Assembly (NCBI GenBank): GCA_016287815.1
Contig: JAEEWW010000011.1
Coordinates: 1 to 44,783 of the forward strand
DNA length: 44,783 nt
Source: Treponema sp.
GTDB taxonomy: Bacteria > Spirochaetota > Spirochaetia > Treponematales > Treponemataceae
Direction: 5' to 3'
This document shows positions 23,886 to 30,738 of this stretch, piece after piece. Below the pieces are notes generated by a model. It worked only from the letters and a program-made list of their open reading frames with translations, was not told the origin of the DNA and searched no databases. Numbering within the stretch: the stretch's first letter is position 1; each line of letters begins with the position of its first letter. Position numbers and translations under genes: made by a program.

Positions 23886-24530
23886 TTATTTTAAGATTTG
23901 CGGAAATTCATAAACGTCTTCTACGCCATCAACAAGAATTCCACCCATACCGATTTGCATTGGAAGGTCAATGTCAATGTAAAATCTGTCTCCAACGGCA
24001 AGACATTCATTGCAGGCAGCACCTGTTTTTTGAGCTGCCATAATAAAAGGTTCTTTTGCAGGTTTTGAAACATGGCTTACGTCAAGACCGATAATATCCG
24101 TAATAATGTTTTCTATTTCAAGGGCTTTTAACGTTTTTTTTGCCGGCAAAACCGAATTATTTGTTACGCAAATCAGCGAAAACTTTTTTTTCAGCTCAGT
24201 CAAAACGGTTTGCAGACGTGTATCGCCAGAAAGAAAATCTTCAGGGTGAATAAGTTCGTTGCGCCATAACGTTGTAGTTTCTATCGGAATGCCAAGTGCC
24301 TTTAAAGTGTTGCCAAGGCTTATTTTTTTACCCTGGTGCGTTTTTTCGTAGTTACTCTGGAATTCAGCTACGTTATTATGCGCTTTTTCACTTGTTATGC
24401 CTGTTTCTTTACCATAGCGGTCGATTAAAACATCAATCTGAAACTGCGCATATTCATGGTTTGTATAAAGGGTTTCGTCTATATCAAAAATAATTGTCTT
24501 AAGTTTTTCAGGAATTTTGTATATTTTCAT
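23886..24530 (-). CDS. HAD-superfamily phosphatase
   Basis: This 214-residue subfamily IA HAD hydrolase has all four motifs intact: FDIDETLY (Asp16 and Asp18), VTNNS, the Lys in SKPAKEPF, and GDRFYIDID. The cap region between motifs I and II is about 80 residues and helical. The start overlaps the stop of the FGGY kinase gene by 4 bases (ATGA), so they are translationally coupled. The pair may process one sugar phosphate, one making and one removing phosphate, but the substrate is unknown. Pyrimidine 5'-nucleotidase-type relatives exist in this subfamily. Confidence 0.88.
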   Translation of the reverse strand: MKIYKIPEKLKTIIFDIDETLYTNHEYAQFQIDVLIDRYGKETGITSEKAHNNVAEFQSNYEKTHQGKKISLGNTLKALGIPIETTTLWRNELIHPEDFLSGDTRLQTVLTELKKKFSLICVTNNSVLPAKKTLKALEIENIITDIIGLDVSHVSKPAKEPFIMAAQKTGAACNECLAVGDRFYIDIDLPMQIGMGGILVDGVEDVYEFPQILK

Positions 24531-26008
24531 TTTTGCTCCAGACCATCCGGATCATCCGGTTCAAAAACTTTTCCGGTTTTAACAATTGCGTCGGCTGCTT
24601 CCTGAATTGATTTGTATATCCCAAGTCCTGTAAAACCTAAAACTGCATCGCCTGACAGTTCAGAATCTGCAATGGCACAAAGTTCAAAAGTTTTGCGGCA
24701 GACATTTGCTTTCATCTGTATCCATTTTTCAGATTTAGCCTGTCCGCCTGTAATGGTAATTGAGCGAATAAAGCCGTCAGCGCCTGAAGCATGCGTGGTT
24801 TTATTCTCTGCCATAGGTGCCGCACTGTCCGGTTTTGCGCTGGTGTTTTTGGCTTTAGCAGAGGCGCTGCTTAAAATTTCAAGGGCTTCTTTTGTTTTTT
24901 CAGCAAGGTTTTTCATTATCGCAAAACCTTCGCTTTTAATATCGTTTAATGACTGTTCAACAAGAGCGTTATATTCGATTTTTCTGCCGGTTTCTTTTTC
25001 GGTTTTTCTTTTATATTCAGAAAAAAGTTTTCCGCTGCTCGGGAAAAGGACGCTTGCGTTCCATAGCCCGGAAATTACCGAAGGGAGCATGCGGATTCTA
25101 GGGTGGTCAAGGATGTGTTCTGTGCAAAAGTTTATTCCTTCGCTTGAACCTGCGCGGTCGCAGATTTTGCCGGATTTTAATGTGTTTGTGCCAATAAGGG
25201 CTGCAACAAAGTCCGGTGCGCCACAGAACACGGGAACCGGGGAATCTAAGCCAAGCAGTTCCGTAATTTTTTGTGTTGTATTTCCGCAATTAAAGGCAGG
25301 CGGTACAAAAGACGGAAGTTTTTTCTGTTCGTCTGCTGTTATTCCGCAGCGTAAAAGTTCTTCTGGTGACCAATAGGCGGTTTTAAAACGTTCTTCGGGT
25401 AAAATCGTAACTGCATTGTCCGAAAGGACGTAAAGCAGATATTCTGGTCCTGAGAAAATGGAGGACGCATCGTTCCATTGTTTTGGATATTTCTTTCGGA
25501 ACGCCAAAAGCCGTGGAATGAAAAGAGATTTTGTTTTTTTACAGCTGGCTTCTGTTGCAGCTGAAGAAGGTTTTTCTGGCTGTGCCAGTGCAGCGTGCGC
25601 TGCGCTTTTATTTGCAAACTTTTCTGCGCTGTCGCTGGAGGCGTGGCTAGAGTTAGTCTGCGGAAGAGCGTCGTTCCATAAAAGTGTTGTGCCGTCATCA
25701 GAAACGATTGTAGGTCCGTTGCCTGAAATACAGATTCCCTTTACTGTTTTTAGCTTTTTGCCAAAAGATTTAGAGGCTGCAACAAGGGCATTGAGCCACT
25801 GCTCAGAAATTTTATCCGGAGTTTGCTGTATAAAATTTTGCTGTGAAAATGCAAGAACCTTTCCGTCTGAGCAGATTAATGCGGCTTTTAGGGAAGAAGT
25901 ACCAATGTCGGCACAGAAAATACTATTTTCTGTGCCGACATCAGAAATATTTTTAGCTGTTTTGCTTAAGTAATTTTTCAATGATGTCACGGTTGTCAAG
26001 TAAACCAC
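24527..26008 (-). CDS. FGGY-family carbohydrate kinase, substrate unknown
   Basis: A 493-residue FGGY kinase related to xylulokinases. Phosphate loop 1 is CADIGTSSLKAAL (Asp34), followed by GICISGNGPTIV. Substrate and ATP domain segments include FCGAPDFVAALIGTN, RAGSSEGINF and TITGGQAKSEKW. Two low-complexity Ser/Ala/Lys insertions (about residues 118-160 and 385-405) are unusual. The start is uncertain. The longest reading begins at GTG 26008 and overlaps prs by 56 bases; a TTG 27 bases later is the only other candidate before the conserved core, so an overlap with prs is unavoidable. No good Shine-Dalgarno is seen. It is coupled to the HAD gene downstream. Confidence 0.85.
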   Translation of the reverse strand: MVYLTTVTSLKNYLSKTAKNISDVGTENSIFCADIGTSSLKAALICSDGKVLAFSQQNFIQQTPDKISEQWLNALVAASKSFGKKLKTVKGICISGNGPTIVSDDGTTLLWNDALPQTNSSHASSDSAEKFANKSAAHAALAQPEKPSSAATEASCKKTKSLFIPRLLAFRKKYPKQWNDASSIFSGPEYLLYVLSDNAVTILPEERFKTAYWSPEELLRCGITADEQKKLPSFVPPAFNCGNTTQKITELLGLDSPVPVFCGAPDFVAALIGTNTLKSGKICDRAGSSEGINFCTEHILDHPRIRMLPSVISGLWNASVLFPSSGKLFSEYKRKTEKETGRKIEYNALVEQSLNDIKSEGFAIMKNLAEKTKEALEILSSASAKAKNTSAKPDSAAPMAENKTTHASGADGFIRSITITGGQAKSEKWIQMKANVCRKTFELCAIADSELSGDAVLGFTGLGIYKSIQEAADAIVKTGKVFEPDDPDGLEQK

Positions 26009-27194
26009 CGACCGGCTGATTGTAATGAATGCGCATGATTACATTTGCAAACAATCCGCTTACATCCGTACTTATGAACCATTCGCGTTTTAGAAGTTCT
26101 TCATGGTAAACGGCGTTTGTACCGATTATTCTGTAGAACATTCCTTTCTGGTAGGCTTCATCGAACAATTCAATTGCGTTACCCGTAAAGAATGGAAGGC
26201 TTATTGCACAGATAACTTTTGTAGCTCCCTGTTCTTTTAAGAATTCCATGGCTTTAAGCAATGTTCCGCCTGTTCCAAGCATGTCATCTGCAAGGAAGGC
26301 AACTTTGCCTTTTACATCGCCAAGTAATTTTACGGATTTTATGTTTGTTGAATGTGCATCCTGTGTTACGATTGAATAGTCTCTTTCCTTGTAAATCATT
26401 GCAAGCGGGAGCTTCAATCCGGAAGCATAGAATTTGTTGCGGTCAATTGCACCGGTATCCGGTGAAACAATAACCATGTCTTCTGTTTTATTTACTAAAT
26501 CAACGCATTTTGCAAGTTCGCGGATAATCTGGTAACTTGCGTGCAGGTTTTCCAAATGTGTAAGATGGAATGCATTGATAATTTCGCGGGAATGAATATC
26601 CAGAGTAATGATTCTGGTTACTCCAAGATCTTCGTAAATGTGCCCCAGCATTCGTGCCGTAAGGCCTTCACGCCCCTTCTTTTTGTGCTGGCGGCTGTAA
26701 GGGTAAACAGGAACAACAAGTGTAATTGATTTTGCACCAGCTTCCTGAACAGCATCAATTGTTACCAGCATTGACATTACGTGGTCATTAACTGAAAGAG
26801 CCAGTTTATTCTTTCCGTCATTTAAAGAAAGAACTTCATGGTTTTCACAGTCCTGAAAGATGTAAACATCTTTTCCACGAATCGAATCCAAAAGTTCAGT
26901 TTTGAATTCTCCGTTAACAAAATAGGTAAAACGGGCGTTTACCTTGAACTTCGGCGGACGGTAGCTTCCAACAGAATTTCGCATACAAACATCGGAAGTT
27001 TGAATGTCACTGTCAAGATTGATTTTTTTAATCAACTCTTCTTTCTGCATCTGGTAACGTTTGGAAATAACATCATTTTTTAATGTAAAACGATGCTTAT
27101 ACATGTTACGCAAATGTACAATGACCTGATTTGCGAAAGCTTCACCACCCGGACATGCCACAATGGCAAGATTTGTCGGCTCGGAATACGGCAT
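25953..27194 (-). CDS. prs: Ribose-phosphate pyrophosphokinase (large form)
   Basis: It makes PRPP from ribose-5-phosphate and ATP. At 413 residues it is about 90 longer than typical bacterial enzymes. The extra sequence lies mostly in residues 30-110 (between VIVHLRNMYKHRF and DVYIFQD). Core motifs are present: SVNDHVMSMLVTIDAVQEAGAKSI, PYSRQHKKKGREGLTARML, the VVSPDTGAIDRNKFYA region, and the PRPP loop AFLADDMLGTGGTL. GAGGT lies upstream of the ATG and a good promoter sits beyond. Its 3' end overlaps the FGGY kinase gene, so the kinase and HAD genes are downstream in the same transcript. Confidence 0.92.
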   Translation of the reverse strand: MPYSEPTNLAIVACPGGEAFANQVIVHLRNMYKHRFTLKNDVISKRYQMQKEELIKKINLDSDIQTSDVCMRNSVGSYRPPKFKVNARFTYFVNGEFKTELLDSIRGKDVYIFQDCENHEVLSLNDGKNKLALSVNDHVMSMLVTIDAVQEAGAKSITLVVPVYPYSRQHKKKGREGLTARMLGHIYEDLGVTRIITLDIHSREIINAFHLTHLENLHASYQIIRELAKCVDLVNKTEDMVIVSPDTGAIDRNKFYASGLKLPLAMIYKERDYSIVTQDAHSTNIKSVKLLGDVKGKVAFLADDMLGTGGTLLKAMEFLKEQGATKVICAISLPFFTGNAIELFDEAYQKGMFYRIIGTNAVYHEELLKREWFISTDVSGLFANVIMRIHYNQPVGGLLDNRDIIEKLLKQNS

Positions 27195-27227
27195 TATTCA
27201 GACCTCATATATAGTGATGTTATTGGA

Positions 27228-27256
27228 ATACTAGCATTTATATAATCTGCGGTCAA
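27228..27256 (-). promoter_or_regulatory. Promoter of prs
   Basis: On the minus strand, TTGACC (27256-27251), a 17-base spacer and TAGTAT (27233-27228), about 35 bases upstream of the prs start. Confidence 0.65.
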
Positions 27257-27321
27257 TCCGATTAAATCCGGCGTTTTTAACAACTGCTTATGGAGGAAAC
27301 GCATTATAACGAAATTTTATT

Positions 27322-27472
27322 AAAAATGGCGCGAAGAAGTAAAGCGGCTTTCGAAAACACTCTTTTTGTGCTGCCGCCTGTGCGGCAAATGTAAATAGTT
27401 ACAAGCGCAAAAAGCGTGTAGCAGGCGAGCCTGCGGTTTCGATAAGGTGTTTTACGACAGGGAGCCATTTTT
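27322..27472. other. Multibranched inverted-repeat element, candidate structured RNA or palindromic repeat
   Basis: Closing stem AAAAATGGC/GCCATTTTT (27322-27330/27464-27472). Second stem TCG-AAAACAC with GTGTTTT-a-CGA (27351-27360/27447-27457, one bulge). Third stem CTTTTTGTGC/GCGCAAAAAG (27362-27371/27405-27414, one G-U). The third encloses TGCCGC/GCGGCA (27372-27377/27382-27387) and TGTAA/TTACA (27390-27394/27399-27403). A side hairpin GCAGG/CCTGC is at 27421-27434. Six nested, compatible helices in 151 bases fill the prs-rpsU gap, which contains no gene. I match it to no known RNA family, and no T-tract terminator follows. Confidence 0.55.
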
Positions 27473-27522
27473 CACAGGTAATTTTTAGAATGCATTTATC
27501 CTGATAACCGTTTATGGGGTAC

Positions 27523-27552
27523 TTGAATTTATTATGCAAAATACGCTATTAT
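27523..27552 (+). promoter_or_regulatory. Promoter of rpsU
   Basis: TTGAAT (27523-27528), an 18-base spacer and TATTAT (27547-27552), followed by AAAGGAGG and the rpsU start. Confidence 0.6.
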
Positions 27553-27598
27553 AAAACCCTGTTTTCGGCATTCCGACATAAAGGAGGTGAATTTAATT

Positions 27599-27805
27599 AT
27601 GGCAACAATCAACGTTGATGATTCAGAGAACCTTGAAAAAGCTATCAAACGTTTTAAGCGTATGGTTGAAAAAGAAGGCATTATCCGCGAATTCAAAAAG
27701 CGTGAATACTTTGTAAAACCTTCTGCAACAAATCACCAGAAGAAAACAACTCTTGAAAGAAAACTTCTTAACAAAAAAAGAAAGTCAGAAAAAAAAGACT
27801 TCTAA
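27599..27805 (+). CDS. rpsU: 30S ribosomal protein S21
   Basis: This 68-residue basic protein of the small ribosomal subunit sits near the 3' end of 16S rRNA and affects initiation. The sequence [20 protein letters not shown] followed by [16 protein letters not shown] is the S21 signature, and the C-terminus is a Lys/Arg-rich tail. The start is ATG 27599 behind a near-perfect AAAGGAGG (27580-27587); a GTG at 27587 overlaps that site and is rejected. It is transcribed alone, with its own promoter and terminator. Confidence 0.97.
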   Translation: MATINVDDSENLEKAIKRFKRMVEKEGIIREFKKREYFVKPSATNHQKKTTLERKLLNKKRKSEKKDF

Positions 27806-27853
27806 TTTGTTAGTCTGTTAGAGTTTCGCGGATTTTATTTCCGCGTTTGTAAG

Positions 27854-27879
27854 CCGCAGGTTGTCCTGCGGTTTTTTTT
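27854..27879 (+). terminator. Terminator of rpsU
   Basis: CCGCAGG (27854-27860) pairs with CCTGCGG (27865-27871) around TTGT and is followed by eight T. Confidence 0.93.
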
Positions 27880-27957
27880 GTGTCTGCATAAATTGCGAAT
27901 GTAAAAATACAAAGTTAAACGTACCCGGTGAAATGTTATGGTTGTCATGTGCAAGGC

Positions 27958-27984
27958 AAAAAAAAACGCACCTGTTATGGTGCG
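27958..27984 (-). terminator. Terminator of tRNA-Thr
   Basis: On the minus strand CGCACC/GGTGCG (27984-27979/27972-27967) is followed by nine T (27966-27958). Confidence 0.85.
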
Positions 27985-28009
27985 CTTCATCATGAATCAT
28001 TTAATAAAA

Positions 28010-28082
28010 AGCCAACTTCGTGACTCGAACACGATACCGGCTCATTACGAATGAGCTGCTCTGCCAGGTGAGCTAAGTTGGC
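28010..28082 (-). tRNA. tRNA-Thr (anticodon CGT)
   Basis: Minus-strand cloverleaf: acceptor GCCAACT/AGTTGGC, D arm AGCTCACCTGGCAGAGC, anticodon stem CTCAT/ATGAG with loop TCGTA inside TTCGTAA, T arm with GTTCGAGTC. Anticodon CGT reads ACG. CCA is not encoded. Confidence 0.94.
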
Positions 28083-28094
28083 GTAAGTAGTAAA

Positions 28095-28123
28095 AATATA
28101 TCGGTTTAATCCGATGTCGTCAA
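28095..28123 (-). promoter_or_regulatory. Promoter of tRNA-Thr
   Basis: On the minus strand TTGACG (28123-28118), a 17-base spacer and TATATT (28100-28095). The spacer holds a dyad ATCGG/CCGAT (28100-28104/28111-28115). Confidence 0.7.
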
Positions 28124-28168
28124 GCAAGAAAATGGTCTGGCAATCTACCAGGAGGGGCTGGCTTCAGC

Positions 28169-28192
28169 AAAAAAAACGCCGCAAAGTGCGGC
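28169..28192 (-). terminator. Terminator of the cyclic-nucleotide-domain regulator gene
   Basis: On the minus strand GCCGCA/TGCGGC (28192-28187/28183-28178) with a 3-base loop is followed by eight T (28176-28169). Confidence 0.9.
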
Positions 28193-28226
28193 ATTTTTCA
28201 AATATCCGGCAGGTGGAATAAAAGGT

Positions 28227-29471
28227 TTATCCGCGCCGTATTGTTTTTGTATCAACTATACGTTTCATATCTGTAATGTTTGTAATAATCATATAGTTGT
28301 CATACATTTCAATCTTGCGTTTTTCGATAAATTTATTAATTTCATCCCGGGTAACTTCCAGAGAAAGTCCTGCCCAGTGTGCAACATCCGGAATTGTAAG
28401 TTTAAACTTGCGCTGGCGTTCACCAGGGTTCGAATTGTTGTTCATTTCATCAAACATGATGAAAACGTCTGCAATACGAGCCTGAAGGTCTTTTATGCCT
28501 AAAATCTTAAGTCTGCGTTTCTGGTCATAAATTCGCTTGCAGAATAATTTCAAAAGAATTATTGCTATGCTCGGATTTCCTGTAAGCAGGGTTTTAAAGT
28601 TTTCCTTATTAAATTCAAGAACTTTTACGCGGCTTGCAGCTACACAAGTAGCTGAACGCGGAGAATTATCAAGAATTGCCATTTCTCCAAAGAATTCGCC
28701 GGCTTTAAGAATATCAAGATTCTTTTTGGTACCGTTTACGCATTTTACAAGCTGAACTTCGCCTGACTGAATCAGATAGAAGCAGTCTCCCGGTTCAAAT
28801 TCAGAAATAATAACCTGTTCAGGTTCATATGTTTTTGCAAAACGTTCAAAAGCCGGCAGAGAAAACTGTTTTAATGCACCGGAAGAAGAAAGCTCTCCAT
28901 CGTAAGAAGAATCACGGTGGGTTCTTGCCATAAGCTTGTCATGGCGCAATTTTGCATCAGCATATAATTTTGCAACTTCTTCCTTTAATTCAGAAGTTGG
29001 GAACAGAGTAAGCAATTTTATACAAACATCGCAGCAGGAACGGTATTCTTCATCCTGATAAAAACTTCTTGCTACAGAAAGCATGCCTGAAGGCTGGTTT
29101 ATTGCTATATTATTACTAAGAATTGTTTCAATTTTTTTATGAATCAATCTTAACTGATGAGAAAAAACTCGGAGCATTTTCAGAATGATATTTAATGAAG
29201 AACTGAAAAGTTTTTCAAATTCCTGAGTTGTCATACAGATTACAACACTGTCAGAAAGAACCGTAGCTGTCTCTTCACGTGGAAAATGTCCAAGTGCGGA
29301 TTTTACTCCAAAAAATTCTCCGATATGAACCTGTTCCGTAACAGTGGTGTTTGATTCAATATCCTGAGAACTTAGAATTAAAACTCCGCTTTGAAGGATA
29401 AAAACTCTTTCGTCTTTATCATCTGCAAAGTAAATGATAGAACCTTTTGAATAAGTTATTGCCTTTGGCAT
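28227..29471 (-). CDS. Crp/Fnr-type regulator with two cyclic-nucleotide-binding domains
   Basis: A 414-residue protein. The first cNMP-binding-like domain covers about residues 5-125 (GSIIYFADDKDERVFILQSG...HIGEFFGVKSAL). A linker around 130-200 contains a tetratricopeptide-like stretch. The second cNMP domain is at about 205-325 and has the better-conserved phosphate cassette GEFFGEMAILDNSPRSATCVA. A Crp-like winged-helix follows at about 345-400 (LTIPDVAHWAGLSLEVTRDEINKFIEKRKI). Normal Crp proteins are about 210-230 residues with one sensing domain. It is probably a transcription factor or cyclic-nucleotide sensor. A 17-bp Crp-like palindrome lies in its upstream gap and may be its own site. 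Confidence 0.85.
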   Translation of the reverse strand: MPKAITYSKGSIIYFADDKDERVFILQSGVLILSSQDIESNTTVTEQVHIGEFFGVKSALGHFPREETATVLSDSVVICMTTQEFEKLFSSSLNIILKMLRVFSHQLRLIHKKIETILSNNIAINQPSGMLSVARSFYQDEEYRSCCDVCIKLLTLFPTSELKEEVAKLYADAKLRHDKLMARTHRDSSYDGELSSSGALKQFSLPAFERFAKTYEPEQVIISEFEPGDCFYLIQSGEVQLVKCVNGTKKNLDILKAGEFFGEMAILDNSPRSATCVAASRVKVLEFNKENFKTLLTGNPSIAIILLKLFCKRIYDQKRRLKILGIKDLQARIADVFIMFDEMNNNSNPGERQRKFKLTIPDVAHWAGLSLEVTRDEINKFIEKRKIEMYDNYMIITNITDMKRIVDTKTIRRG

Positions 29472-29508
29472 TTTTATGTTCCTATATGTTTAAAAATGCT
29501 TGTTAGTA

Positions 29509-29575
29509 AGTTTCAAAATTCTGTTACTTTTGAAACTTTGCTTTCAAAAACCTCATTACATTGCGGTTTTTGAAA
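29509..29575. promoter_or_regulatory. Tandem hairpins that can refold into one alternative stem
   Basis: Hairpin 1: AGTTTCAAAA (29509-29518) with TTTTGAAACT (29528-29537), 10 bp. Hairpin 2: TTTCAAAAACC (29542-29552) with GGTTTTTGAAA (29565-29575), 11 bp. The 3' arm of hairpin 1 is also complementary to the 5' arm of hairpin 2 (TTTTGAAA with TTTCAAAA), so a 2:3 stem would exclude both. There is no T run. The pair lies in the leader side of the regulator gene in the divergent gap. Confidence 0.55.
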
Positions 29576-29608
29576 ACAGCTTAAAAAATCGCCTGACTTT
29601 ATAAACTG

Positions 29609-29625
29609 TTTTGTGTATCACAAAA
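29609..29625. promoter_or_regulatory. Crp-like palindrome in the divergent promoter region
   Basis: TTTTGTG-TAT-CACAAAA is a perfect 7-bp dyad with a 3-base centre. Crp sites have TGTGA-N6-TCACA; here the half-sites are closer. It lies between the cyclic-nucleotide regulator (start 29471) and the PHP gene (start 29666), where an autoregulatory operator would be expected. Confidence 0.5.
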
Positions 29626-29665
29626 TATAATATCATAAATCTTTTTTTTATGCTATTTTATTTTT

Positions 29666-30511
29666 ATGATAGATTTGCATTCTCATTCAACAGCTTCTGA
29701 CGGTCAGTATTCGCCGTCCGAACTTGTGTTCAAAGCTGCAGAAGCTAACGTTTCTGTTCTTGCTCTGACTGACCACGATACAGTTTCTGGTCACGCAGAA
29801 GCGGAAGCTGCCAGCAAAAAAGCCGGTATAATTTTCGTTCCTGGAACCGAACTTGAAATTCAATGGCCAACCGGAGAATTTCATCTTCTGGGGCTTGGTC
29901 TAAAAACTCCATCAATGCAATTATTAGATATTATTACCTATTTACAGACTGAGCGCAAGGCTAGAAACTCCAAAATATTAAATAAAATGCAAAACGATGG
30001 AGTTTCTGTTACGCTTGAACAGCTTGAAGAACTTTATCCTGTAAAAACAATCGGTCGCCCTCATATTGCAGACTATTTAGTCTGTAAAAAAATCGTAAAA
30101 AACCGTCAGATGGCATTTGACAAATATCTTGCACGCGGCAGGCCGTGGTATGTTCCTCGTGCCGGAGCTGATTTAAAAGAAGCTGTAAATGCAATTGTTT
30201 CTTCCGGAGGAATTCCTGTAATTGCGCATCCGCTTTCGCTTTATGTTTCCTGGGGAAAAATTGAAGGCGTATTGCAGGAAGTTTTTCACTCCGGTGTTCA
30301 GGGACTTGAAGCATGGCACCCCGGTGCAAGAGTTGCAGAAGCCCAGCGTCTTGAAGAGCTTGCAAAAAAAATAGGTTTTTTTGTTACGGCCGGAAGCGAC
30401 TTTCATGGTGAAAAAGTTCGGAAAGACCGTCATCTAGGACATACCGCCGGTGACAGAAAAATTGAAGACAGATTCTGGACCGAAGAACTTTTACCTCGTT
30501 TAAAAGAATAG
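29666..30511 (+). CDS. PHP-domain phosphoesterase (YciV/RNase AM-like)
   Basis: This 281-residue metal-dependent phosphoesterase has the PHP motifs in order: DLHSHSTASDG (HxH), LALTDHDTVSG, FVPGTELEIQW (Glu), GRPHIADYLV, PVIAHPL and TAGSDFHGEKV. Layout and length match the YciV group, whose characterised members remove mononucleotides from RNA 5' ends or dephosphorylate 3',5'-bisphosphate nucleotides. It is probably an RNA or nucleotide salvage enzyme. No Shine-Dalgarno precedes the ATG, and T-rich sequence with TATGCT at 29649-29654 lies just upstream, so the leader is probably very short. Confidence 0.88.
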   Translation: MIDLHSHSTASDGQYSPSELVFKAAEANVSVLALTDHDTVSGHAEAEAASKKAGIIFVPGTELEIQWPTGEFHLLGLGLKTPSMQLLDIITYLQTERKARNSKILNKMQNDGVSVTLEQLEELYPVKTIGRPHIADYLVCKKIVKNRQMAFDKYLARGRPWYVPRAGADLKEAVNAIVSSGGIPVIAHPLSLYVSWGKIEGVLQEVFHSGVQGLEAWHPGARVAEAQRLEELAKKIGFFVTAGSDFHGEKVRKDRHLGHTAGDRKIEDRFWTEELLPRLKE

Positions 30512-30738
30512 ATTCATCTTTTGGTCAGAAAAGATTTTTTGTTTGCAAATACTTACCTGCGCTTTGGAAAAAAAATACAGGACTTGAACAGGACAGTTCG
30601 GCCTTTATTTTCTTTCAAAAATGCCTTTTTTGGGCGTTTTTTGTGTTTTTGCAAAAAAAATTGCAAAATTCGTTAAAAATTTATAATAAAGTTTCATGTT
30701 TTTTCGAATCGCATACAAATCTATATTCAGAGGTTTGT

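Noticed and set aside
24612..25376. A 254-codon open frame on the plus strand opposite the FGGY kinase
   Set aside because: The kinase frame on the minus strand has clear family motifs, and the antisense translation is Ser/Ala/Phe-rich without any recognisable domain or ribosome site.
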